Positions 1-6,181 of a DNA stretch of 12,438 nt are shown here, in pieces. The first letter of the stretch is position 1. The number at the start of each line of letters is the position of its first letter. The notes under the pieces were generated by a model. The model was given only the letters and a program-made list of their open reading frames with translations. It did no database searches and was not told where the DNA came from. A program made the position numbers and the translations under genes. The stretch is from contig JARFQM010000238.1 in the NCBI GenBank assembly GCA_029287755.1, positions 1 to 12,438 of the forward strand, given 5' to 3'. This stretch comes from Desulfofustis sp. (lineage in GTDB: Bacteria; Desulfobacterota; Desulfobulbia; Desulfobulbales; Desulfocapsaceae).

Positions 1-324
1 CCCTGCGGTATGAAGTTCACCACCCTGGCGGGGGTAATGGGCGGAGGTGCTTCCTCGCCCGGCTTCGTCGGTCATTCCAAGTTCAACATCACCCAGAAGA
101 AGTTCATCCTCGGGGACGGCGGCCTGCTTCGCCTGGTATGGATGCCGAAGGTACTCAAGGATGAAATCTATGATCGCCTCAATGCCCGCGGGGCAGAGAT
201 GGGTGTCGAGAATTTCGCCGACATGATCGCCGATGAAACCGTCGGTATCACCGAGGACGAGATCCTGCCTTTCCTCCAGGAGAAAGGACATCCGGCACTG
301 AACATGGATCCGATTATCGCCTAA
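1..324 (+). CDS. acsB: Acetyl-CoA synthase (CODH/ACS) catalytic subunit, C-terminal fragment
   Basis: This is the last 107 codons of acetyl-CoA synthase, which joins a methyl group from the corrinoid iron-sulfur protein with CO and CoA to make acetyl-CoA. The frame is open from base 1, so the gene is cut by the window edge and the ATG at 10 is internal. The text GMKFTTLAGVMGGG, then GDGGLLRLVWMPK, ADETVGITEDEI and the ending GHPALNMDPIIA match the extreme C-terminus of bacterial AcsB as I remember it from Moorella-type enzymes (LARIVWMPK, ADETVGTTVDE, GHPALSM). The nickel cluster A cysteines lie upstream, outside the window. acsC follows 84 bases later in the same direction, the usual neighbour, so this is the 3' end of an acs operon. 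Assignment is secure for the family; full-length integrity cannot be judged. Confidence 0.95.
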   Translation, partial: PCGMKFTTLAGVMGGGASSPGFVGHSKFNITQKKFILGDGGLLRLVWMPKVLKDEIYDRLNARGAEMGVENFADMIADETVGITEDEILPFLQEKGHPALNMDPIIA

Positions 325-339
325 TAAACCAACGGGCCC

Positions 340-368
340 TGCCGGCCGCCTGATATCGGCGGCCGGCA
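340..368 (+). other. Perfect intercistronic hairpin between acsB and acsC
   Basis: Bases 340-350 (TGCCGGCCGCC) are exactly complementary to 358-368, with a 7-base loop at 351-357. The 11-bp, nearly all-GC stem has no T run after it, so it does not look like a Rho-independent terminator. It ends 26 bases before the acsC ribosome binding site. It probably acts in mRNA processing or stability, or is a copy of a dispersed palindromic repeat; which of these cannot be decided from one copy. Confidence 0.75.
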
Positions 369-393
369 CTATGTGCACGACCCGAACAACAGA

Positions 394-399
394 AAGGAG
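394..399 (+). promoter_or_regulatory. Ribosome binding site deciding the acsC start
   Basis: AAGGAG at 394-399 lies 9 bases before the ATG at 409. The frame is also open from a GTG at 373, but that start would overlap the hairpin-proximal leader and has no Shine-Dalgarno sequence, so 409 is chosen. Confidence 0.85.
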
Positions 400-408
400 A
401 GCAAAAAA

Positions 409-1749
409 ATGGCATTAACAGGAATGCAGATTTTCAAACTCCTGCCGAAGACGAACTGCAAGGAGTGCGGAGTGCCAACGTGTCTTGCCTTTGCCATGAA
501 CCTGGCATCGGGCAAGGCAGAGCTGGACTCCTGCCCCTACGTTTCCGAGGAGGCCCGGGCTCAACTGGAAGAGGCGTCAGCACCGCCGATCCGTCAGGTT
601 GCAGTCGGAAAAGGCGTTCGCGCGGCGAAAACAGGTGGTGAGACGGTTCTGTACCGGCACGAGAAAACCTTCTACAACCCGACCATGTTCGCTGGTCTGA
701 TCACCTCAGACACTGCAACAGCCGATGTGGAGACCAAGTTGAAGTGCTGGAACGCTCTGCAGTACGAGCGTGTCGGCTTGAACCTGCGGCCCGAACTGGC
801 GGCGGTGAAGGATGTCAACGGCGATAAGGATGCGTTTGCGGCGCTGGCCAAACTGGTGGCCGAGACCTCCGAGTTCAACCTCGTATTGATGAGCGAGGAC
901 GCCGGAGTCATGGCTGCCGGCGTCGAGGCCTGCGGGTTCAAACGCCCGGTCATCTATGCGGCCACCGAGGGAAATGTCGATGTGTACGGCAAACTGGCCC
1001 TCGACAACGAACTGCCGCTGGTGGTCAAATCGGAGTCTATCGATGGCCTCATCGCACTGACCGACAAGCTCACCGGTATGGGGCTCAAGGATCTGATTCT
1101 CGATCCGGGATCGCGTGAGGTCAAGCAGGCGCTGGAAGACATGGTTGCCCTGCGCAGGGCGGCGCTCAAGGACGGCAACCGTTCGCTCGGTTTCCCGACC
1201 ATAGCCTTTCCGTGCGAGATGGCGTCCAACCGTGACATGGAAGCGCTGATTGCCGGTATGTACGTGTCCAAGTACGGCGGCATCGTAGTATTGTCGGATC
1301 TTGACACCGAGGTACTTTTCCCCCTGCTGCTTGAGCGTCTCAACATCTTCACCGACCCGCAGCGGCCGATGACGGTGACCGAGGGCATCTACGAGATCGG
1401 CAATCCCGATGAGAATTCACCGGTGCTGGTAACCACCAACTTTGCCCTGACCTACTTCATCGTTTCCGGCGAGGTCGAGGCATCGAAGGTTCCCTCCTGG
1501 TTGTTGATCAAGGATTCTGAAGGCCTATCGGTGCTTACCGCCTGGGCGGCCGGCAAGTTCAGTGGTGATGATGTCGGCATCTTCGTGAAGAAATGCGGCA
1601 TAGCCGACAAGGTTAAGCACACTGAGTTGATCATACCAGGGTATGCGGCGGCAATCGTCGCCGACGTCGAAGAGGAACTTCCCGACTGGACGATTACCGT
1701 CGGCCCCAGGGAAGCCGCACATCTTGCAGGATTCTTAAAAGCAAGGTAG
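409..1749 (+). CDS. acsC: Corrinoid iron-sulfur protein large (gamma) subunit
   Basis: Encodes the 446-aa large subunit of the CFeSP, the cytoplasmic cobamide protein that shuttles a methyl group from AcsE to AcsB. The N-terminus carries the 4Fe-4S motif C17-x2-C20-x4-C25-x16-C42 (NCKECGVPTC ... DSCPY), which serves reductive activation of the cobalt. A TIM-barrel middle domain follows. The C-terminal cobamide-binding domain contains SVLTAWAAGKF, LIIPGYAA and the ending TVGPREAAHLAGFLK, all typical of AcsC/CdhE. The length equals the usual bacterial size of about 446 aa. The ATG at 409 with AAGGAG is preferred over the GTG at 373. It sits between acsB and acsE in one operon. The small subunit AcsD is not in the window and is probably encoded upstream. 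No damage is visible. Confidence 0.96.
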   Translation: MALTGMQIFKLLPKTNCKECGVPTCLAFAMNLASGKAELDSCPYVSEEARAQLEEASAPPIRQVAVGKGVRAAKTGGETVLYRHEKTFYNPTMFAGLITSDTATADVETKLKCWNALQYERVGLNLRPELAAVKDVNGDKDAFAALAKLVAETSEFNLVLMSEDAGVMAAGVEACGFKRPVIYAATEGNVDVYGKLALDNELPLVVKSESIDGLIALTDKLTGMGLKDLILDPGSREVKQALEDMVALRRAALKDGNRSLGFPTIAFPCEMASNRDMEALIAGMYVSKYGGIVVLSDLDTEVLFPLLLERLNIFTDPQRPMTVTEGIYEIGNPDENSPVLVTTNFALTYFIVSGEVEASKVPSWLLIKDSEGLSVLTAWAAGKFSGDDVGIFVKKCGIADKVKHTELIIPGYAAAIVADVEEELPDWTITVGPREAAHLAGFLKAR

Positions 1750-1756
1750 CAGGAAT

Positions 1757-1790
1757 CGTCCCCCGGAAATCCAGCGAGATTCGGGGGGCG
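1757..1790 (+). other. Intercistronic hairpin between acsC and acsE
   Basis: CGTCCCCCG at 1757-1765 pairs with CGGGGGGCG at 1782-1790 (nine pairs, one of them G-U). The inner region pairs only partly. As in the acsB-acsC gap, no T run follows, so this is more likely an mRNA processing or stabilising element than a terminator. The acsE Shine-Dalgarno region begins about 35 bases further on. Confidence 0.6.
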
Positions 1791-1836
1791 CATTGAGCAG
1801 ATTCAGCGGTTAAAATTAAGATTAAAAGGAGAGGCC

Positions 1837-2727
1837 ATGTTACTTCACGGTGAAAGCCTGAACGTCATATCAAAGGTGATTGGTACCGCTTTCAAGGAGC
1901 GTGACGCCAAACCAATTCAGGAAGAAGCCCTTGATCAGAAAGAAAAGGGAATGGACTACATCGACATCAACCTCGGGCCAGCCAAGAAGGACGGTCACGA
2001 ATTGATGCCGTGGGTCTGCCAGGTGGTCCAGGAAGTGGTGCCTGATATTCCGCTGCTTCTGGATACGTCCAACATCGCTGCCATCGAAGAGGGACTCAAG
2101 GTCCTGAAGCCGGCGTCGCAGCCGCATATCATCAACTCGATCATGGCGCGGGCTGAACGCTACGAGACCATGCTGCCGCTGTGCAACAAGTATGATGCCG
2201 ACATGGTCGCTCTGCTCTGGGGACCGGACGGTCTCCCCAGAGATGAGAACGAACGAGCAGCCCTGGCGGTTGAGTTGATTTACGCAGCCAACGAGGCAGG
2301 CGTGGAGAATGAGAGGATCTGGGTTGACGGCATCGTTACTCCGGTCAATATTCAGCAGCCGCAGCTGGTCAGTCTGCTCAACTTCATGATGATGCTCGAA
2401 GATATCGCCCCGGGTGCCAAGTCCACCTGCGGTCTGTCTAATATCTCCAATGGACCGCCAGTGGAGCTGCGCCCGATTCTCAACACCACTTATATGGTCA
2501 TGCTCGAGCGCTACGGCATGAAGGCCGTGATCAGCGATCCACTGGACACCAACCTGACCGCGGTGGCCAAAGGTCAGCGTCCTGAAATCGTCGACATCGT
2601 CCATCAGGCCATGGACGGTACTGCGCCGGATCCGTCCACCCTCGACAAGGAACTTGGGGATTACGTCAAGACCGTCAAGGTCATCATGGGCGAGACCCTG
2701 TTCTCCGATTCCTATCTGGAAATCTGA
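1837..2727 (+). CDS. acsE: Methyltetrahydrofolate:corrinoid iron-sulfur protein methyltransferase
   Basis: A 296-aa pterin-binding TIM-barrel protein that moves the methyl group of methyl-H4folate to Co(I) of the CFeSP, linking the methyl branch to AcsB. Seen in the sequence are IDINLGPA (residues 42-49), LDTSN (75-79), IIN (98-100), WVDGIVTP (162-169) and GLSNIS (199-204). These align with the pterin-site Asp and Asn residues of Moorella MeTr. AcsD has a different N-terminus and lacks these motifs, so AcsE is favoured over AcsD. The protein is about 30 residues longer than Moorella AcsE; the extra part is a likely helical insert around residues 245-277, before the conserved ending VIMGETLFSDSY. 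AAAAGGAGAGG lies just before the ATG at 1837. It is the last gene before a strong hairpin and probably the end of the main acs transcript. Confidence 0.92.
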   Translation: MLLHGESLNVISKVIGTAFKERDAKPIQEEALDQKEKGMDYIDINLGPAKKDGHELMPWVCQVVQEVVPDIPLLLDTSNIAAIEEGLKVLKPASQPHIINSIMARAERYETMLPLCNKYDADMVALLWGPDGLPRDENERAALAVELIYAANEAGVENERIWVDGIVTPVNIQQPQLVSLLNFMMMLEDIAPGAKSTCGLSNISNGPPVELRPILNTTYMVMLERYGMKAVISDPLDTNLTAVAKGQRPEIVDIVHQAMDGTAPDPSTLDKELGDYVKTVKVIMGETLFSDSYLEI

Positions 2728-2731
2728 TCAC

Positions 2732-2767
2732 CTAAAAGGGACGCAATACCCACTGTGTCCCTTTTAG
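2732..2767 (+). terminator. Hairpin directly after acsE, probable terminator
   Basis: CTAAAAGGGAC at 2732-2742 is perfectly complementary to GTCCCTTTTAG at 2757-2767, with a 14-base loop. It begins 4 bases after the acsE stop. The TTTT lies inside the 3' arm, so read as an RNA it could end transcription within the stem's A-U part or simply protect the acs mRNA 3' end. A second, more classical terminator lies about 100 bases downstream. Confidence 0.65.
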
Positions 2768-2861
2768 TACCTCGAACGCGACGGTTGAACAATTTTGTTT
2801 CGGGGGACACCGATGCTTTTGTCTCCCCTGCCTTTCACCGGTTGCCATTGCACGAAATCAG

Positions 2862-2897
2862 AGCCCTATTCTAAAAAGAATGGGGCTTTTCTCTTTT
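2862..2897 (+). terminator. Rho-independent terminator upstream of the 99-aa gene
   Basis: Bases 2862-2872 (AGCCCTATTCT) pair with 2877-2887 (AGAATGGGGCT) through 11 pairs including one G-U, around an AAAA loop. TTTTCTCTTTTT follows at once. This is a textbook intrinsic terminator on the plus strand. It separates acsBCE from the 99-aa gene and cooC, so those two may have their own promoter or depend on readthrough. Confidence 0.85.
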
Positions 2898-2946
2898 TCG
2901 TGATTAATTTTGCTCGGAATGTGATGGGCAACAAACAATTTCTTAA

Positions 2947-3246
2947 ATGGTGCACACAATGACTAAGTCGAGGGAAAGCGGCGGCGAGGGCTGGCTCTGG
3001 GTGGTGGTCAGTGACAAGGACACTGACGGACACTATCTTGGCCTCTACGATAAGGGCCAGGATATGAATTTCATTCCGGCCTTTGAGAGCAAGGAAGCGG
3101 CCAACGATTGTTTCCTTCAGCTTCCCCGGGAAAAGGGGAAAAAATATGAAGTCCAGGCCGTCCATATCGAAGAGCTGAGCAAAGATGCCGAGAAAGCCGG
3201 GTTTGGTGTCGCCATTGTCGACGGCGACGGCAAAATCGTCAAGTAA
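2947..3246 (+). CDS. Small protein of unknown function between acsE and cooC
   Basis: A 99-aa soluble, charged protein with no signal peptide, cysteine cluster or membrane segment. An in-frame TAA lies immediately before the ATG at 2947, so translation starts there or at the ATG at 2959; neither has a clear Shine-Dalgarno sequence. The pattern (beta-rich start WLWVVVSDKDTDGHYLGLY, then FESKEAANDCFLQL, YEVQAVHIEELSKDAEKAGFGVAIV) loosely resembles DUF3110-type small domains, in which an acidic F-E-x-x-x-x-A helix is followed by an EE-x-x-AG stretch. That likeness is from memory and weak. It ends 44 bases before cooC in the same direction, so the two are likely cotranscribed and the protein may serve CODH/ACS maturation or use. 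Function unknown. Confidence 0.75.
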   Translation: MVHTMTKSRESGGEGWLWVVVSDKDTDGHYLGLYDKGQDMNFIPAFESKEAANDCFLQLPREKGKKYEVQAVHIEELSKDAEKAGFGVAIVDGDGKIVK

Positions 3247-3290
3247 GCAACTGCACGCCACAAAATTTCCTCTTTGCCGAGGAGTGCCAT

Positions 3291-4082
3291 ATGGGTTTAA
3301 AAATAGCCATCGGCGGCAAGGGCGGGGTCGGTAAAACTACCGTTTCAGCCTTGTTGGCCCGCAGCTTCGCCGCCAACCGGGACAACAATGTCATTGCCAT
3401 CGATGCCGATCCGGTGTCCAACCTGGCCGCTGCGCTGGGCATTGACGAGAGTGTCCCAATTACCCCCATTGCTGAGTTGAGGGACTTGATCGCCGAGAGG
3501 ACCGGGGCCGAGCCAGGTACCATGGGCGGTTTTTTTACGCTCAATCCCAAGGTCGATGATATCCCTGAGCGTTTCTCACGGGAGCGCGACAATGTCAAGC
3601 TGCTGGTGATGGGTACGGTGCAGCAAGGCGGCTCGGGCTGTATCTGCCCCGAAAGCACGATTTTGAAGGCGCTGATGACCCACCTGGTCCTCTACCGTGA
3701 CGACATCGTCCTGATGGATATGGAAGCAGGGATCGAACACCTGGGCCGGGCTACTTCGTCTTCGGTTGATGCCCTGGTGATTGTCGTCAACCCCGGCGCA
3801 CGGAGCAGGGTGGCGGCTGAGAAAATTCGGAAGCTGGGCAGCGATATCGGCATAAAGAAAATCGTGGTGCTCGGCAACCGGGTAAGAAACGGTGAGGACG
3901 AGGAGTTGATCAGATCCTCACTGGCCGATTTCGAGATTGTCGGATTCCTTCCGGAACATGATGAGATAATCGATGCAGACCGCTATGGCAGAAGGCCGTT
4001 CGATGACATTGCCATGGCCCCTCCGGAGCTCTTCTCCATCGTTTCTGAGTTGCAGAGGTACAAAACTAGTTCGCACCGATAG
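3291..4082 (+). CDS. cooC: CooC-type nickel-insertion ATPase for CODH/ACS
   Basis: A 263-aa MinD/SIMIBI-class P-loop ATPase that drives nickel loading of CO dehydrogenase or acetyl-CoA synthase (the paralogue acting on ACS is sometimes called AcsF). It has the deviant Walker A GKGGVGKTT at residues 9-17, IDADPVSNLAAALG (37-50), the metal-binding CxC as SGCICPE with C117 and C119, and Walker B-like IVLMDMEAGIEHLGR (139-153), a signature of CooC. GAGGAG at 3279-3284 precedes the ATG at 3291. The length is normal. It probably forms a short operon with the 99-aa gene, behind the acs genes whose products it matures. Its last 17 bases overlap the 3' end of the convergent ybaK. Whether it serves CODH, ACS or both cannot be told from the sequence. 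Confidence 0.93.
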   Translation: MGLKIAIGGKGGVGKTTVSALLARSFAANRDNNVIAIDADPVSNLAAALGIDESVPITPIAELRDLIAERTGAEPGTMGGFFTLNPKVDDIPERFSRERDNVKLLVMGTVQQGGSGCICPESTILKALMTHLVLYRDDIVLMDMEAGIEHLGRATSSSVDALVIVVNPGARSRVAAEKIRKLGSDIGIKKIVVLGNRVRNGEDEELIRSSLADFEIVGFLPEHDEIIDADRYGRRPFDDIAMAPPELFSIVSELQRYKTSSHR

Positions 4083-4536
4083 ATGCTGTGTGGGCTCCGC
4101 ACAGGGCGATAAGATCGGTCGGGGCGAGTTCGATTTCCAGCCCTCGACGTCCACCGCTGACCAGGATGGTCGGCCAGCCAGCGGCGGATTCATCTAGCAC
4201 CGTCCGCAACCGTTTTCTCTGGGCCAGAGGACTCACCCCCCCGAGCACATAGCCGGTGGTCGATTCCACCTCCTTGGCGTCAGCCAGGGCGAGTTTTTTC
4301 ACTTTGAGGAACCGGCCCAGCGCTTTCAGATTGAGCTGCCTGTTGACGGGGACCACGGCCACCACCAATTCTCCTCTGTCAATCTGCACGACCAGGGTTT
4401 TAAAAACCCGGCTCGGGTCCAGGTTCAATTTTTCCGCCGCTTCGAGGCCGTAGGATGGGTGGTCTGGATTGTGCTTGTAGCGGTGCAGGACATAACCGAT
4501 TTTGCGTTTTTTAAGAAAATTAACCGCTGGGGTCAT
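4066..4536 (-). CDS. ybaK: Cys-tRNA(Pro) deacylase, YbaK/EbsC family
   Basis: A 156-aa trans-editing enzyme that hydrolyses Cys-tRNA(Pro) mischarged by prolyl-tRNA synthetase. It shows the family pattern: LDPSRVFKTLVV with the conserved lysine K46, VVPVNRQLNLKAL, TGYVLGGVSPLAQRKRL, and VSGGRRGLEIELAP near the C-terminus. The length agrees with YbaK. The start is ATG at 4536; no in-frame start lies just upstream, and no good Shine-Dalgarno is seen in the short pyrimidine-rich leader. It is convergent with cooC and overlaps it by 17 bases. Upstream, 25 bases away, is a terminator hairpin that ends the 60-aa gene, so ybaK is read through or has its own promoter that I cannot identify. Not functionally tied to the acs genes. 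Confidence 0.92.
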   Translation of the reverse strand: MTPAVNFLKKRKIGYVLHRYKHNPDHPSYGLEAAEKLNLDPSRVFKTLVVQIDRGELVVAVVPVNRQLNLKALGRFLKVKKLALADAKEVESTTGYVLGGVSPLAQRKRLRTVLDESAAGWPTILVSGGRRGLEIELAPTDLIALCGAHTASIGAN

Positions 4537-4561
4537 GGGCCGGTTTTTCTGAAAATGTAAA

Positions 4562-4599
4562 AAGGCCCCAGGGAAAACCTCCGTTTTCCGAGGGGCCTT
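4562..4599 (-). terminator. Strong Rho-independent terminator between the 60-aa gene and ybaK
   Basis: Outer arms AAGGCCCC (4562-4569) and GGGGCCTT (4592-4599) pair perfectly. Inner arms GGAAAAC (4572-4578) and GTTTTCC (4583-4589) also pair perfectly around a 4-base loop, separated from the outer stem by a tandem mismatch. On the minus strand the stem runs into a row of T residues, so it terminates transcripts of the 60-aa gene. It lies 25 bases upstream of the ybaK start and could act as an attenuator for it. Confidence 0.85.
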
Positions 4600-4628
4600 G
4601 AACTTCGGGTGAAGACCTGGGGAGAGGC

Positions 4629-4811
4629 TCAGTCTTCGATATTGAAGCGGGCGACTTCTTTATCTCCCGGGATATACTCCCCGACCGGTACCAGCTTTTT
4701 ATTGAATTTTGCGCAGTCGACGATTACTCGCCAGAGCGCATCCAGATCCTTTGCTTCCTGCGGATTTTCCGGGGTTAATTCTACCAATGATTTGTCTCGG
4801 GTTATTTTCAT
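4629..4811 (-). CDS. Small conserved-looking cytoplasmic protein, unknown function
   Basis: A 60-aa protein with a strong Shine-Dalgarno (AAGGAGAG, complement of 4819-4826) 7 bases before its ATG, and a strong terminator about 30 bases after its stop. This makes it a real, independently expressed gene despite its size. The sequence has an acidic, helical first half (ELTPENPQEAKDLDALWRVIVDC) followed by a short basic-aromatic part (KFNKKLVPVGEYIPG). It has one cysteine, no membrane segment and no signal peptide. It gives me the impression of a small uncharacterised protein recurrent in Desulfobacterota and Geobacter-type genomes, but I cannot check that. Function unknown; protein-protein interaction is as far as inference goes. 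Confidence 0.8.
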   Translation of the reverse strand: MKITRDKSLVELTPENPQEAKDLDALWRVIVDCAKFNKKLVPVGEYIPGDKEVARFNIED

Positions 4812-5110
4812 AACTCCCTCTCCTTTGTAGTTCGTTCAAAATCTGGTGTCTTTCTTACTTGTCTATCATCATACCACGTTAAAACCAGTAAAACGGGGTC
4901 AACAAAATCTGTGAAACGTGACCGTGCCTGTGTGAAAAGACATAGATAATCAATAAATCATTATACAAAAATTGCCAGTATCAATTTGCCAGGCTTCTCT
5001 CTATGGGGCAGAAGCGGTGAAAAAAATAGTGACAAGCCGATTCCCAGGGTTATTTTTCTCGGATGCAGAAGTAATTATAGCCACTGAAATGAATAAAAAC
5101 AGGACCTACC
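4812..5110. other. Divergent intergenic region with possible promoters
   Basis: An AT-rich 299-base gap between the 60-aa gene (minus) and the MetE-like gene (plus). On the minus strand 4868-4876 reads TGGTATGAT, an extended -10 promoter element that would give a leader of about 50 bases for the 60-aa gene; its -35 region is weak. On the plus strand a 6-bp hairpin (4993-4998 with 5010-5015) lies in the leader of the MetE-like gene. I see no recognisable riboswitch: a lone GCCACTG near 5080 is not accompanied by the other conserved cobalamin-riboswitch segments. Promoter calls here are tentative. Confidence 0.4.
4819..4826 (-). promoter_or_regulatory. Strong ribosome binding site of the 60-aa gene
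   Basis: On the minus strand this reads AAGGAGAG, 7 bases before the ATG ending at 4811. It is the best Shine-Dalgarno on the minus strand in the window and is the main argument that this short ORF is translated. Confidence 0.85.
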
Positions 5111-6181
5111 ATGAGCGCTTTCCACGCCGACTGCCAGCCCGTGTTGATAGGCAGTCTACCCCACCTGAATCACCATGATGCGGTCAGCCTGATTTTCGAC
5201 CACACTCCGCAGATTCCAATCTGGCCGCAGCTCCCCCACCATCGGGAGGAGGGAATGCTTCTCCAGTTTCTGTCGGGACTGCCGGGCGTCACCCACAAGG
5301 AGACTAAAGTCTTTGTTGATTCTTCGAGGGAAGATTTCGAAACTGAATTCCTCTCTTTTTTTGAAGACTATCTGGGCGTGATCGAAGGCACCATGGAACT
5401 GAGTGATTCACGTTTTGTACTGGGTTCAAAGGAAGCACCAGGATTCGAGCTGTTTCTGGAGGAGGCCCGCCGGCGAAAAGATAACCTGGTGGCCCTCAAG
5501 GGGCAGATTACCGGGCCGGTGACCTTCTGTACAGGACTGGTCGACCAGCAGGGTCGGGCTTTGTTTTATGACGACCAGCTCCGGGACGCCGCCGTCAAGC
5601 TACTGGCGCTGAAAGCCAGATACATGACTAGAGAGATGGCCGCCATCAAGCAACGGCCGCTGCTCTTTTTCGATGAGCCCGGCCTGGCCGGGTTCGGTTC
5701 CTCGGCCTTTATCACCATTACTCCGGAAGACATCAAGGCGTGTCTGAGCGAGGTCTTTGAAGGCGTCAGGGAGGAAGGCGGGCTGAGTGGTGTGCACGTT
5801 TGCGCCAATACCGAATGGCCAGTCATTTTTGCTACCGGAGCCGAGGTGATAAGTTACGACGCCTATTCTTTTTTCGACAAGCTGGTGCTCTTTGCCGAGC
5901 ACCTGAAAGCCTTTCTTGACAGGGGAGGCATTCTGGCTTCTGGAATCGTGCCGACCACGGCAGAATTAATCGATCGGGAGAGCACGGAAAATCTGGTCGA
6001 TAAATGGCTGGAACAGCTCGGGCAACTGGAGGGGCTGGGGGTGTCGAGGGAGGTGGTAATCAAGCAGACCCTGATAACGCCGAGCTGCGGCACCGGTACG
6101 GTCAGTGAAGCACAGGCGCGGCGCGTCCTGGAGTTGACCAGGGATGTCTCCTCCGCGCTCCGGGAACGCTTCCTCTCATGA
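5111..6181 (+). CDS. MetE-core / UROD-like zinc methyltransferase, candidate folate-independent methionine synthase
   Basis: A 356-aa TIM-barrel protein of the cobalamin-independent methionine synthase (COG0620) and UROD superfamily, containing only the catalytic C-terminal half of MetE. Features: GSLPH at 14-18, LKGQITGPVTFC at 129-140, FFDEP at 186-190, and the probable zinc ligands H229-x-C231 (HVCANTEW), D250 where E. coli MetE has Glu (VITIE versus VISYD), and C326 in TPSCGTGT. Proteins lacking the folate-binding half take methyl groups from corrinoids or corrinoid proteins. The nearby CFeSP genes suggest methylated CFeSP as donor and homocysteine as acceptor, as proposed for the MesB family; that step is inference. 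Another corrinoid or thiol methyltransferase remains possible. The ATG at 5111 is preceded by a modest AGGA. It overlaps the next gene by 4 bases (ATGA), implying translational coupling. Confidence 0.85.
   Translation: MSAFHADCQPVLIGSLPHLNHHDAVSLIFDHTPQIPIWPQLPHHREEGMLLQFLSGLPGVTHKETKVFVDSSREDFETEFLSFFEDYLGVIEGTMELSDSRFVLGSKEAPGFELFLEEARRRKDNLVALKGQITGPVTFCTGLVDQQGRALFYDDQLRDAAVKLLALKARYMTREMAAIKQRPLLFFDEPGLAGFGSSAFITITPEDIKACLSEVFEGVREEGGLSGVHVCANTEWPVIFATGAEVISYDAYSFFDKLVLFAEHLKAFLDRGGILASGIVPTTAELIDRESTENLVDKWLEQLGQLEGLGVSREVVIKQTLITPSCGTGTVSEAQARRVLELTRDVSSALRERFLS

Noticed and set aside
1870..2604. A 244-codon minus-strand ORF opposite acsE
   Set aside because: Shadow of a strongly conserved gene; the composition rich in H, D, Q and R is typical of antisense frames in GC-rich DNA.
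2725..2873. Possible UGA readthrough at the end of acsE (frame stays open to about 2875)
   Set aside because: AcsE already ends at its conserved C-terminus, the following codons show no family sequence, and the hairpin there looks like a transcript-end structure.
5060..5110. Cobalamin riboswitch suggested by GCCACTG before the MetE-like gene
   Set aside because: Only that one short match is present; the B12-box and the other conserved segments are not found.
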